DNA from: Pseudomonas sp. efr-133-TYG-5
GTDB taxonomy: Bacteria > Pseudomonadota > Gammaproteobacteria > Pseudomonadales > Pseudomonadaceae
NCBI RefSeq assembly: GCF_030209175.1
Contig: NZ_JARVSM010000009.1
Span: 186,001-250,000, forward strand
Direction of reading: 5' to 3'
DNA: 64,000 nucleotides
Positions 50,146 through 57,785 of the stretch are shown piece after piece. The notes under the pieces were generated by a model, which saw only the letters and a program-made list of their open reading frames with translations, had not been told where the DNA came from and ran no database searches. Position numbers and translations under genes: made by a program. Within the stretch, counting starts at the first letter, position 1. Each line of letters opens with the position of its first letter.

Positions 50146-51144
50146 TCAACGCAAGGCCAACAGCCCCTGCACCAACGGTTCAAGCTCCAGATGATTGACC
50201 GCTTTGACCGTGGCAATCATCGGCGCCGGCCAGCTCTGCAGGCCCAGGCAGGCCCCGAGCATGGCACCGAGAATCGCCGCGATGGTGTCGGTATCGCCGC
50301 CCAGGCTGGCGGCCATGCACAACGCATCGAACGCGCTCATCTCGCCGACGGCCACCTGCTGCGCCAGCGCGAACGCCACCACCACCGATTCCTGCGACGC
50401 CACCGAGGTGCCGATCACGTCGTACAGCAGGTCGGCGAGCAGCGCCTTGTCGCTGTCGACACTGATGCTGCGCGCCCAACTGATGCGCGAAGCGATGCGG
50501 CCACCGGCCACCCAGTGCCCGTGTTCCTGTGCCTGTTGCGCGATCTGCTGACCGAGGTTCAACGCCTCGCCCAGGTCCATGCCGTTGATCCCGGCCGAGA
50601 CCACTGCCGCGACCGCCGCAGCGCTGGAAATCCCCAGCGTGGTGTTGTGGGTGACCTGACACGCCTGCACCACGGCCGCGATGAACCGCTCGGAATCGGC
50701 GACATCGGCGGCAATGCCCACCGGGGTAATGCGCATGGCCGCACCGTTGGTGGTGCCGTAGCGCCCGGCCTCCTCCGGCGAGTGGCCGGCCAGGATCATT
50801 TCAATGGCGCGTTTGGTCGACGGCCCGAGCAGGTCCTGCGAACCCTTGGCCTGCATGCGCGCTTCCCATTCGATCAGCCGTTGCGCGAGGACTGCCGGCT
50901 CGATCCGGCCCTGGCCTTCGACCAGCAACTCGCCGACCAGAATCGCCTGTTCGGTGTCATCGGTAATCGAGCCCTTGGGCATGTTGGCGGCGATCGGTTG
51001 CAGCGGGCCGGCGTCCTGCAGATCGATAATGCGGCCGAAGCGGGCCTTGATCGTTTCGCGGTCCAGCGATTGCGTCGGCATGCCCAGCGCATCACCGAGG
51101 GCCAGGCCATAAAACGCGCCCAGGGCACGGTCGAGCGCGGTCAT
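50146..51144 (-). CDS. ADP-ribosylglycohydrolase family protein (YegU-like)
   Basis: 332 aa. DraG/ARH fold: RALGAFYGLALGDALGMPTQ, the metal-binding GSITDDTEQAILVGELLV, TNGAAMRITPVGI and the C-terminal SLGGDTDTIAAILGAMLGAC are the classical ADP-ribosylglycohydrolase motifs with the magnesium-binding Asp residues. Such enzymes hydrolyse N- or O-glycosidic bonds of ADP-ribose; several members are suspected to act on small glycosides instead. Its ATG overlaps the stop of the GntR regulator by 4 nt, and a kinase and permease follow, pointing to a small-molecule N-glycosidase in a catabolic pathway rather than protein de-ADP-ribosylation. Confidence 0.9.
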   Translation of the reverse strand: MTALDRALGAFYGLALGDALGMPTQSLDRETIKARFGRIIDLQDAGPLQPIAANMPKGSITDDTEQAILVGELLVEGQGRIEPAVLAQRLIEWEARMQAKGSQDLLGPSTKRAIEMILAGHSPEEAGRYGTTNGAAMRITPVGIAADVADSERFIAAVVQACQVTHNTTLGISSAAAVAAVVSAGINGMDLGEALNLGQQIAQQAQEHGHWVAGGRIASRISWARSISVDSDKALLADLLYDVIGTSVASQESVVVAFALAQQVAVGEMSAFDALCMAASLGGDTDTIAAILGAMLGACLGLQSWPAPMIATVKAVNHLELEPLVQGLLALR

Positions 51145-51854
51145 TGCGAGTCTCCAAATTGCAGGTGCAGACGGAAATGCACCGGGTCGAGCAGGCTTTC
51201 GACCTGCTCCATGAAACGGTTCTGTCGGTCGTAGGTGGTGCGCAGGGCCTTGAGGAACACCGTGCCCGGCGCTCGGCCGAGCAGCTCGGCGTCCACGGCA
51301 TTCAGCGGTTCGGCGCCGATCCACTGATCGCCGCGCTCGCCGATGTAGCCGTAGGCGGCCAGGGTGATGGTCAGGGAGTTGTCGATCAGACCGACCCGCG
51401 GCAGGCTTTCCAGGCCGCCACTGGCCGGCATCAGGGAACGTTCGAGGGACACCAGCGTGCCGTCGTTGGAGCGCCGACGACGCTCCAGGGTAATGAATTG
51501 CTCGGTGCCCAAGCGCGCCAGCAGATCGGGCCGGGTCACGGCCTCGAGGCGCAGCACCTCGGTGTTGATCAACGCCCCGCTGTCGGCCAGGGCCTGGGCC
51601 CAGCCGCTGCGCTGGTCGAGGACCATACCGTCGAAGGTGACGATGGAGCCGACCCCGCTTTGCGTGGCGATGTACTTGCGCCGTTTCAGTTCGGCCAGCG
51701 CTTCGCGCAACGTGCCACGGCTGACGTTGAATTCCTGAGCCAACTGATGCTCGCCGGGCAACAGAAAGCCGTCCTCCATGAGGCCGCTTTCGATGCGCCG
51801 GACGAGTTCGTCGACCACCCGTTGTTTCTTGTCAAATCGTACCTGTCTAATCAT
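51141..51854 (-). CDS. GntR-family regulator with UTRA domain (YegW-like)
   Basis: 237 aa. Winged helix: VVDELVRRIESGLMEDGFLL, PGEHQLAQEFNVSRGTLREA and LAELKRRKYIATQSGVGSIV; UTRA effector domain with RRSNDGTLVSLERSLM and TYDRQNRFMEQVESLLDPVH. UTRA domains bind sugars, sugar phosphates or histidine-like ligands. It is the first gene of the four-gene cluster and overlaps the next gene by 4 nt. A GTAC-containing sequence just before its ATG (TCATGTACAAAGTGATAC on the plus strand) may be part of its operator. Confidence 0.9.
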   Translation of the reverse strand: MIRQVRFDKKQRVVDELVRRIESGLMEDGFLLPGEHQLAQEFNVSRGTLREALAELKRRKYIATQSGVGSIVTFDGMVLDQRSGWAQALADSGALINTEVLRLEAVTRPDLLARLGTEQFITLERRRRSNDGTLVSLERSLMPASGGLESLPRVGLIDNSLTITLAAYGYIGERGDQWIGAEPLNAVDAELLGRAPGTVFLKALRTTYDRQNRFMEQVESLLDPVHFRLHLQFGDSQ

Positions 51855-51937
51855 GTACAAAGTGATACCCGAAATGGGCGCAGACGGGCAAGGAGAATTT
51901 AGGAGATCAGACAGAAGGCGGGGACAGTCGCGGTCCA

Positions 51938-52032
51938 TTGTGGGAGCGAGCCTGCTCGCGAAGGCGTCGGGTCAGTCAATATTTTCGGCGACTGATTCGG
52001 CGCTTTCGCGAGCAGGCTCGCTCCCACAGGGA
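51938..52032. repeat. REPIN, inverted orientation relative to the 50.1-kb copy
   Basis: TGTGGGAGCGAGCCTGCTCG and the inverted CTTTCGCGAGCAGGCTCGCT enclose about 45 nt. Here the REP arms point outward in the order opposite to the 50056-50136 element; the two brackets face each other across the regulator and glycohydrolase genes. Confidence 0.9.
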
Positions 52033-52041
52033 TGAGGGGGG

Positions 52042-53019
52042 TTACCGTTGTTTGAGGCGGTCGATGACGACGGCCAGCAACAGAATCGAACCGCGAATCA
52101 CGTACTGGTAGAACGTGTCGATATTCTTCAGGTTCATCGCATTCTCGATAATCGCCAGAATCAAAACCCCGGCAATCACGTGGCGGATCATGCCGATCCC
52201 GCCACTCAGCGACACCCCGCCCAGCACGCAAGCCGAGATCACCGTCAGCTCGAAACCCTGGCCAATCATCGGCTGCCCGGAGGTCATGCGCGACGCCAGG
52301 ATCACCCCGGCCAGCGCACCGATCACACCGTGCACGGCAAAGATGATGATCTTGGTCCGGTCAACGTTCACGCCGGCGAGCAGCGCTGCTTCCTGGTTGC
52401 CACCGATGGCCATGGTGTTGCGCCCATAGGTGGTGTAGTTGAGCAGCCAGCCGAAAAACAGGAAGCAGACGATGGTGATCAGAATCGGCACCGGCACGCC
52501 GAACAGCTGGCCATTGCCGAAGACGAAGAACGATTCCTGCGACACGCCCACCGCTTTGCCATTGGCAAAGATGTAGGCCAGGCCACGGACGATCTGCATG
52601 GTTGCCAGCGTGGTGATCAAGGCGTTGACGCGCAACTTGGCGATCACGATGCCGTTGATCAGGCCGACGATCAGGCCCATCACCAGCGCCGCGCTGACCC
52701 CGAGAAAGACGCTGTTGGTGTCACGCATCACCACCGCCGCGACGACACCGGCACAGGCGATCACCGAGCCCACCGACAGGTCGAAGTGCCCCGACGCCAG
52801 GCAATACAGCATGGTGCAGGCGGCAATCCCGGTGGTGGAAATCGCCAGGCCCAGACCGCGCATGTTCAGCGGCGAAAGGAAGTTGTCGATCAGCAGCGTG
52901 CAGGCGACGAAGATGCCGATCGCCGCCAGCAGCATGACCCAGTCATCGAGGAAACGCCGCAGGTCGAGGGGTTTGCGTGCGGTCGGCAGGGTTTCGTTTT
53001 GGGTTGTCATCATAGTCAC
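52042..53019 (-). CDS. araH: AraH-type ABC sugar permease
   Basis: 325 aa, equal in size to AraH. About ten hydrophobic segments; IAACTMLYCLASGHFDLSVG and NALITTLATMQIVRGLAYIF are conserved in branched sugar permeases of the RbsC/AraH group, and AIGGNQEAALLAGVNVDRTK is the coupling loop. It follows araG by 3 nt. L-arabinose importers of this type commonly accept D-galactose as well. Confidence 0.93.
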   Translation of the reverse strand: MTMMTTQNETLPTARKPLDLRRFLDDWVMLLAAIGIFVACTLLIDNFLSPLNMRGLGLAISTTGIAACTMLYCLASGHFDLSVGSVIACAGVVAAVVMRDTNSVFLGVSAALVMGLIVGLINGIVIAKLRVNALITTLATMQIVRGLAYIFANGKAVGVSQESFFVFGNGQLFGVPVPILITIVCFLFFGWLLNYTTYGRNTMAIGGNQEAALLAGVNVDRTKIIIFAVHGVIGALAGVILASRMTSGQPMIGQGFELTVISACVLGGVSLSGGIGMIRHVIAGVLILAIIENAMNLKNIDTFYQYVIRGSILLLAVVIDRLKQR

Positions 53020-53022
53020 CTC

Positions 53023-54567
53023 TCAGTTCGCCACGCCGTCAGCGCGTTGGCGCGGCAAAGCCAGTTGCAGCAAGTTGGATTCATTGGCCTGGTCACGGCT
53101 GACTTCGCCGCGCAGGGCGCCTTCGCACAGCACCAGGATGCGATCGGAAATGCCCATGACTTCCATCAGGTCGCTGGACACCACGATCACCGAGATTCCG
53201 TCGGCGGCCAGGTTATGGATGATCTGGTAGATCTCGGCCTTGGCGCCGATGTCGATGCCACGGGTCGGTTCGTCGAGCAGCAGGACCTTCATCGGCATCG
53301 ACAGCCAGCGGCCAAGAATGGCCTTCTGCTGGTTGCCGCCGGAAAGGAACTTGATCTGCTGCCCGGCATGCGGGGTTTTCACCTTCAACGCCTTGATCTG
53401 TTTGTCGGCGTTGCCCTTCTCCCACATACCGCGCAGCAGGCAACCGAGGCCGGAGTGCGCACCGCGGGCGCTGATGTTGATGTTCTCGGCGACGCTGGCC
53501 AGCGGGATGATGCCCTCCTTCTTGCGGTCCTCCGGGCACAGCAGGATCCCGGCGGCGATCGCATCGCGTGGCGAGCGCAGCTTCAGTTCATGGCCGCGCA
53601 ATTCCAGGCGCCCGGCCGTGTGCCGCTCCAGACCGCTGAGCAGGCGGAACAACTCGGTGCGCCCGGCCCCGACCAGACCGAACAGGCCAAGGATCTCGCC
53701 CTTGTGCGCCTCGAAACTGATTGGCGAACGCAGCCCAGGGCCAAGCAATCCGTCGACCTTGAGCGCCACCGCGCCGCGCGGGCGGCTGCGGTAGTCGTAG
53801 ATGTCCTGGATGTCACGACCGACCATGCAGGTCACCAGTTGATCGTGGCTCAACTGGCTCATGTCGTCGAAGGTGCGCACGTAACGCCCATCCTTGAACA
53901 CCGTCACCGCGTCGCAGATGCGGAACACTTCTTCCATACGATGGGACACGTAGAGCACCACTTTGCCCTCATCGCGCAGGCGACCGATGATCGCCATCAA
54001 GCGGTCGATTTCCCGCGCCGAGAGGCTGCTGGTCGGCTCATCGAAGGCGATCACATGCGCGCCCCGCGACAGCGCCTTGGCGATTTCCACCAGTTGCCGC
54101 TGGCCGAGGGACAGGCGCCCGACCTTGGTCTGCGGGTCGATTTCATCGGCCAGGCCCTTGAGGCAGGCCAACGCGTTCTGGCGTAGCGCGCCTCGGTTGA
54201 TCAGACCGAAGCTGGCCGGCAGGTGACCGAGAAACAGGTTCTCGGCGACGCTCATTTCCGGCACCAGGTGCAGCTCCTGGTGAATCACCGCCACGCCGCT
54301 GGCAATGCTGTCCGCGGTGGATTTGAACGCCATCGTCTGCTCGCCGATCTGCAGCTCGCCGCTGCTCGGGATATAGGCGCCGCCGAGGATTTTCAGCAGG
54401 GTCGACTTGCCGGCACCGTTCTCGCCCATCAGCGCGTGAACCTGGCCGGGATGGGCGACGAAGCTGATGCCGTCGAGGGCCTTCACCCCGGGAAAAGTCT
54501 TGCCGATCCCGCTGAAACGCAGACTGCCGCGGGCGTTGTGTTCTTGTGTCTGTACTTGCGCGTGCAT
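53023..54567 (-). CDS. araG: AraG-type ABC sugar ATPase
   Basis: 514 aa with two ABC domains, as in AraG/MglA. Domain 1: LMGENGAGKSTLLKILGGAY (Walker A), LSLGQRQLVEIAKALSRGAH (signature) and VIAFDEPTSSLS (Walker B). Domain 2: ILGLFGLVGAGRTELFRLLS (degenerate P-loop) and FLSGGNQQKAILGRWLSMPM with VLLLDEPTRGIDIGAKAEIY. Separated from araF by 57 nt containing a strong hairpin. Confidence 0.94.
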   Translation of the reverse strand: MHAQVQTQEHNARGSLRFSGIGKTFPGVKALDGISFVAHPGQVHALMGENGAGKSTLLKILGGAYIPSSGELQIGEQTMAFKSTADSIASGVAVIHQELHLVPEMSVAENLFLGHLPASFGLINRGALRQNALACLKGLADEIDPQTKVGRLSLGQRQLVEIAKALSRGAHVIAFDEPTSSLSAREIDRLMAIIGRLRDEGKVVLYVSHRMEEVFRICDAVTVFKDGRYVRTFDDMSQLSHDQLVTCMVGRDIQDIYDYRSRPRGAVALKVDGLLGPGLRSPISFEAHKGEILGLFGLVGAGRTELFRLLSGLERHTAGRLELRGHELKLRSPRDAIAAGILLCPEDRKKEGIIPLASVAENINISARGAHSGLGCLLRGMWEKGNADKQIKALKVKTPHAGQQIKFLSGGNQQKAILGRWLSMPMKVLLLDEPTRGIDIGAKAEIYQIIHNLAADGISVIVVSSDLMEVMGISDRILVLCEGALRGEVSRDQANESNLLQLALPRQRADGVAN

Positions 54568-54593
54568 TTAAGCCACCTCTTCACACCGATCAA

Positions 54594-54616
54594 ACGGCCC
54601 GGGGTGCCCGGGCCGT
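54594..54616. repeat. Intercistronic hairpin between araF and araG
   Basis: ACGGCCCGGG, GTG loop, CCCGGGCCGT: a perfect ten-base-pair stem without a T run. Placed right after the binding-protein gene, it probably stabilises araF mRNA and reduces read-through into araGH, as seen for other importer operons. Confidence 0.75.
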
Positions 54617-54624
54617 CGCTGCCG

Positions 54625-55629
54625 TCAGTTCCACAAGCCGATCTTTTCCAGTTCCTGCTTGAAGTTGTCGCGGGTGATCAGGGTGACGTCGTCCATGGCG
54701 GTGTATTTCGGCGGCTCTTTGCCGGTGGTGACCCACTCGTACATCATCTCGGCAGTCTTGTAGCCTTCGATGTGCGGGCTTGGCAGCATCGAACCGAAGA
54801 AGCCGCTGTTGGGCTTTTTCAGCTCGCCGATGGCATCGGTACCGTTGATGCCGATACCGATCACGTTGGCGGCGGCAAACCCGGCCGCTTCGGTGGCGCG
54901 CACGCCGCCGAGCACGGTGTTGTCGTTCATGCCGCCGATGATCAGGTTCTTCGCGGCGCCCGGGAGTTTCACCAGCGCCGAGTTGGTGGCGTCCATGCTG
55001 CCCGGCACATCGAGGGTCTTCAGCGCGGCAAAGAGGATGTGATCCTTCGGCATGCCGGCATCCTCGAGGGACTTGACCGAACCGTCGGTGCGCTTCTTGC
55101 CCGTGTCGAGTTCGTTGTAGGTGTTGACCACCGCGTAGGTGTCCTTCCAGTCCCAGTTACGCTTTTTCGCTTCGGCGACCATCGCGGCGCCCTGCTTCTG
55201 GCCGACTTCGAAGGCCGCCATGCCGAGGTACGGCACGTCTTCCATGAACTTGCCGCTGGCATCGACGAAACGGTCATCGACGGCAATCACTTTCAGGTCA
55301 TTGAGCTTGGCCTTGGCCATGATCGCCGGGCCGAGAGACACGTCCGGCGGGCAGATGACGAAGCCCTTGGCGCCGTTGGCCGCCAGGCTGTCGATCGCCG
55401 ACAGGGTTTTCTCGCCGTCCGGCACGGCAATCTTGATCAGTTCGAAGCCCTTGTCCTTGGCGGCTTTTTCCGCGAAGGCCCACTCGGTCTGGAACCACGG
55501 TTCTTCCGCCTGCTTGACCAGGAAACCGATCTTCACCGGATCGGCGGCCAGCAGCGCACTGCTCAGGCTGAACGCAGTGACCGCCAGCGCGGCACTGCAC
55601 AGGGTACGAATCCCGAAACGACGTTTCAT
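54625..55629 (-). CDS. araF: AraF-type periplasmic arabinose/galactose-binding protein
   Basis: 334 aa. Signal peptide MKRRFGIRTLCSAALAVTAF to LLAAD. The mature protein closely follows E. coli AraF: VKIGFLVKQAEEPWFQTEW, KIAVPDGEKTLSAIDSLAAN, GAKGFVICPPDVSLGPAI, KVIAVDDRFVDASG, GGMNDNTVLGGVRATEAAGF and DDVTLITRDNFKQELEKIGL. The residues that line the arabinose pocket in this pattern suggest L-arabinose and/or D-galactose binding. AATAACAA overlaps the AAGGAG ribosome binding site, a Hfq/Crc-type control site. A GntR-type operator lies about 100 nt upstream. Confidence 0.94.
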   Translation of the reverse strand: MKRRFGIRTLCSAALAVTAFSLSSALLAADPVKIGFLVKQAEEPWFQTEWAFAEKAAKDKGFELIKIAVPDGEKTLSAIDSLAANGAKGFVICPPDVSLGPAIMAKAKLNDLKVIAVDDRFVDASGKFMEDVPYLGMAAFEVGQKQGAAMVAEAKKRNWDWKDTYAVVNTYNELDTGKKRTDGSVKSLEDAGMPKDHILFAALKTLDVPGSMDATNSALVKLPGAAKNLIIGGMNDNTVLGGVRATEAAGFAAANVIGIGINGTDAIGELKKPNSGFFGSMLPSPHIEGYKTAEMMYEWVTTGKEPPKYTAMDDVTLITRDNFKQELEKIGLWN

Positions 55630-55640
55630 AAGCAGACTCC

Positions 55641-55648
55641 TTGTTATT
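55641..55648 (-). promoter_or_regulatory. Hfq/Crc-type motif at the araF ribosome binding site
   Basis: AATAACAA on the minus strand, immediately followed by GGAG. AAnAAnAA at this location is the classic Crc target arrangement in Pseudomonas importer genes. Confidence 0.65.
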
Positions 55649-55721
55649 TTTTTTGAGCATTTGTTGGTAAGCGGTAGAGCGGTTGCAACGTGTGCTTGCT
55701 GATCATCGTGACAATAGTCAT

Positions 55722-55735
55722 ATCGTATGATGATT
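55722..55735 (-). promoter_or_regulatory. GntR-type operator upstream of araF
   Basis: ATCGTATGATGATT on the plus strand is identical to the reverse complement of 58540-58553, upstream of the gntR gene. The inner ATCGTATGAT is the palindromic core, of the size bound by FadR-subfamily GntR proteins. Confidence 0.75.
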
Positions 55736-55774
55736 GGATTTCAGACGGACTTCGCCGCCTGCCATCCACTGTGT

Positions 55775-56593
55775 TCAGTCGTGGTACATCACCGAGCGAC
55801 CACCATCGATGGTGATGCACGAGGCATTGATAAACGGTGCTTCATCACTGGCCAGGAACACGGCGGTCATCGCCACCTCGAGCGGCTGGCCGATGCGTTT
55901 TGGCGGATGCAGATCGAACGCGCGCTGCCGTTCGGCCTGCGGGTCGGCAAAACCGTTCCAGTAATCGATGTTGAGCTGGGTTTCGATGTAGCCAGGGGCA
56001 ATCGCGTTGACCCGGATGCCCTTCGCCGCGTATTCGATGCCCAGCGCGCGGGTCAACCCGAGCAGGCCATGCTTGGCCACCGGGTACGGGAAGCAACCGG
56101 GAATGATGTGCGAGGAATGCGTCGAGGCAATGTTGATGATGCTGCCGCCGCCCTGTTCGATCATCTGCGGCAACACGGCCTTGCAGCCGCACCAGGCGCC
56201 GTCGAGGTCGATGGCGAAACAGCGGCGCCAGTCTTCTTCGCTCATTTGCAGCGGATCGCGGAACACATTGACCCCGGCGCAGTTGACCAGCACATCGATG
56301 CGCCCATGCAGCTCGACGGCGTGTCTGGCCAGGGCGTGCAGATCCTCCTGGCGCGACACATCGGCCCTGAGCGCCTGCACGTCGGCGCCCTGCTCGCGCC
56401 AGTGGGCGGCGACGGCCTCGACTTTCTCCGCCTGAATGTCGCTGATCACCAGCCTTGCCTGCTGCGCAGCGCACGCCGCGACAATCGCTTCGCCGATGCC
56501 TTGGGCGGCACCGGTCAGCAGCACGACCTTGTTGTCCAGGCGCTTGCCCTGCGGCGGCGCGGGCACCGGTGGCAAGGACAGAGGTTCAGCCAT
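55775..56593 (-). CDS. Short-chain sugar 1-dehydrogenase (galactose/arabinose dehydrogenase)
   Basis: 272 aa. Classical SDR: VVLLTGAAQGIGEAIVAACA near residue 25, NCAGVNVFRDPLQMSEEDWR, INIASTHSSHIIPGCFPYPV and YPVAKHGLLGL as Tyr-x-x-x-Lys, ending NASCITIDGGRSVMYHD. Neighbours decide its role: next to an arabinose/galactose importer, an SMP-30 lactonase and, by a shared promoter, the galactonate genes, it probably oxidises D-galactose (and perhaps L-arabinose) to the lactone. It has a private promoter inside the intergenic space after the lactonase gene and a ribosome binding site GGGAG. Confidence 0.88.
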   Translation of the reverse strand: MAEPLSLPPVPAPPQGKRLDNKVVLLTGAAQGIGEAIVAACAAQQARLVISDIQAEKVEAVAAHWREQGADVQALRADVSRQEDLHALARHAVELHGRIDVLVNCAGVNVFRDPLQMSEEDWRRCFAIDLDGAWCGCKAVLPQMIEQGGGSIINIASTHSSHIIPGCFPYPVAKHGLLGLTRALGIEYAAKGIRVNAIAPGYIETQLNIDYWNGFADPQAERQRAFDLHPPKRIGQPLEVAMTAVFLASDEAPFINASCITIDGGRSVMYHD

Positions 56594-56596
56594 GGC

Positions 56597-56749
56597 TCAG
56601 GACTCCCGTTCGCAGCACGAAAAAGACCAGGCATCTGCCGATGTCCGGTCTGGAAGGCTTGGGGAACAGGACAGGCAGGCGCCGCTGACGGCATCGGGCC
56701 GTTGCGAGACGCTGACTCCGCTGGGGAGTGCGATAGACATTCGCTGCAT
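56597..56749 (-). CDS. 50-codon leader frame in front of the sugar dehydrogenase
   Basis: From ATG 56749 to TGA 56597, starting MQRMSIALPSGVSVSQRPDA and ending WSFSCCERES; the stop is 3 nt before the dehydrogenase ATG and in the same frame. Its start region (ACAAAACAGGTGAAG-x-GATGCAG) is a near copy of the start of dgoK. It may be a leftover of the copied promoter cassette, translated by chance, or a leader peptide that couples translation to the dehydrogenase. No homology to any known protein is recognised. Confidence 0.35.
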   Translation of the reverse strand: MQRMSIALPSGVSVSQRPDAVSGACLSCSPSLPDRTSADAWSFSCCERES

Positions 56750-56762
56750 CACTTCACCTGTT

Positions 56763-56770
56763 TTGTTCTT
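56763..56770 (-). promoter_or_regulatory. Hfq/Crc-type motif in the dehydrogenase leader
   Basis: AAGAACAA (minus strand) fits AAnAAnAA and lies just before AGGTGAAG, as in the dgoK leader. Confidence 0.5.
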
Positions 56771-56803
56771 TTTAAGTGTGAGTGCGTGTTACTGCTGGAG
56801 CCG

Positions 56804-56834
56804 ACTATAAACCCGACCGCCGAATAATCTCAAT
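56804..56834 (-). promoter_or_regulatory. Sigma70 promoter of the sugar dehydrogenase, copy of the dgoK promoter
   Basis: TTGAGA, 18-nt spacer, TATAGT on the minus strand, the same as for dgoK. The leader downstream is also similar. Confidence 0.75.
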
Positions 56835-56846
56835 ATATAATTTTGC

Positions 56847-56863
56847 ATCCCATATTTTGGGAT
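56847..56863 (-). promoter_or_regulatory. Shared palindromic operator before the sugar dehydrogenase
   Basis: ATCCCA-TATTT-TGGGAT, an exact palindrome, directly abutting the lactonase stop. Second copy of the operator seen before dgoK. Confidence 0.75.
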
Positions 56864-57739
56864 TTAGCCAGCAAATCGCGTACAGAGCTTTCCGGCGACA
56901 TCCACTCGCATGGCCAGCACGGCACCGTCCAGCGGATGGTTGAGCGGACTTTTAGCGCTGGTGATGTACAGGGTTTTCAGATCGGGGCCGCCGAATACGC
57001 AACTGGTCGGGCGGCTGATCGGCAGATCGATTCTGCGCTCGATCACGCCCTCAGGGCTCAGGCGCAGCAGGCAGCTGCCGTCCCAGCGGGCGTTCCACAC
57101 GTAACCCTCGGCGTCCAGCGCCGAACCATCCGGGCCGCCAGGCTGATCGGAGGCGAACCAGCTATGGCCAGCGTCGAGATTGCCGTCGGTATGAATGAAG
57201 TATTGGTACAGCGTGTTGTCGAGGCTGTCGCCGAACAGCACGGTGGTGCCGTCGTCGCTCCACAGCAGCGTGTTGGGAATTCCCAGGCCGCGCAGCAATG
57301 GCGTGACGCGCTGATCCGGATCAATACGGAACAGCCCGCCGGAGCGACGCACGATCGGCAGGTCCTCGCCCTGCTCGCCGATGTTGTTCTGCATGGTGCC
57401 GAGCCACAATCGCCCCTGGCCATCGCAACGTGCCTCGTTGGCGCGGTTGCCTGGCTGCGGATCGGCGACGCAGAACAGGCTCAGGCGCGGCTCGAGCCCC
57501 GGCGAATCGAGGTCGAGCCGATAGACACCGCTGCTCAACGTCACCAGTGCATCGCCACTGGCGCAGGGAATGAACGCCGACACATGTTCCGGCATCTGCC
57601 AGATCTGCACGTTCTGGCCAATCAGGCGCAGGGCCTGTTTGTCGGCGATGTCCACCCAGTACAGCGCCTGGGTCGGCGCGTCCCAGAACGGGCCTTCGCC
57701 GAGTTGCGCGCGGTGTTGGGTTACGGCGGTCGACGTCAT
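56864..57739 (-). CDS. SMP-30/gluconolactonase-family sugar lactonase
   Basis: 291 aa six-bladed propeller protein of the SMP-30/LRE family. QLGEGPFWDAPTQALYWVDI supplies the metal-binding Glu, EARCDGQGRLWLGTM and the GLGIPNTLLWSDDGTT segment hold Asn/Asp ligands, and GGPDGSALDAEGYVWNARWD closes the calcium site. It hydrolyses sugar 1,4- or 1,5-lactones (galactonolactone/arabinonolactone here). AACAACAA at 57756-57763 lies just upstream of the ribosome binding site. It follows the gntR gene by 46 nt and probably shares its promoter. Confidence 0.9.
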   Translation of the reverse strand: MTSTAVTQHRAQLGEGPFWDAPTQALYWVDIADKQALRLIGQNVQIWQMPEHVSAFIPCASGDALVTLSSGVYRLDLDSPGLEPRLSLFCVADPQPGNRANEARCDGQGRLWLGTMQNNIGEQGEDLPIVRRSGGLFRIDPDQRVTPLLRGLGIPNTLLWSDDGTTVLFGDSLDNTLYQYFIHTDGNLDAGHSWFASDQPGGPDGSALDAEGYVWNARWDGSCLLRLSPEGVIERRIDLPISRPTSCVFGGPDLKTLYITSAKSPLNHPLDGAVLAMRVDVAGKLCTRFAG

Positions 57740-57755
57740 GGCAGCTCCTTGGTCG

Positions 57756-57763
57756 TTGTTGTT
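57756..57763 (-). promoter_or_regulatory. Hfq/Crc-type motif before the lactonase
   Basis: AACAACAA on the minus strand, an exact AAnAAnAA, 17 nt before the ATG and near the AAGGAG ribosome binding site. Confidence 0.6.
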
Positions 57764-57785
57764 CTTGGTCAGGAAAACGGCGGTT

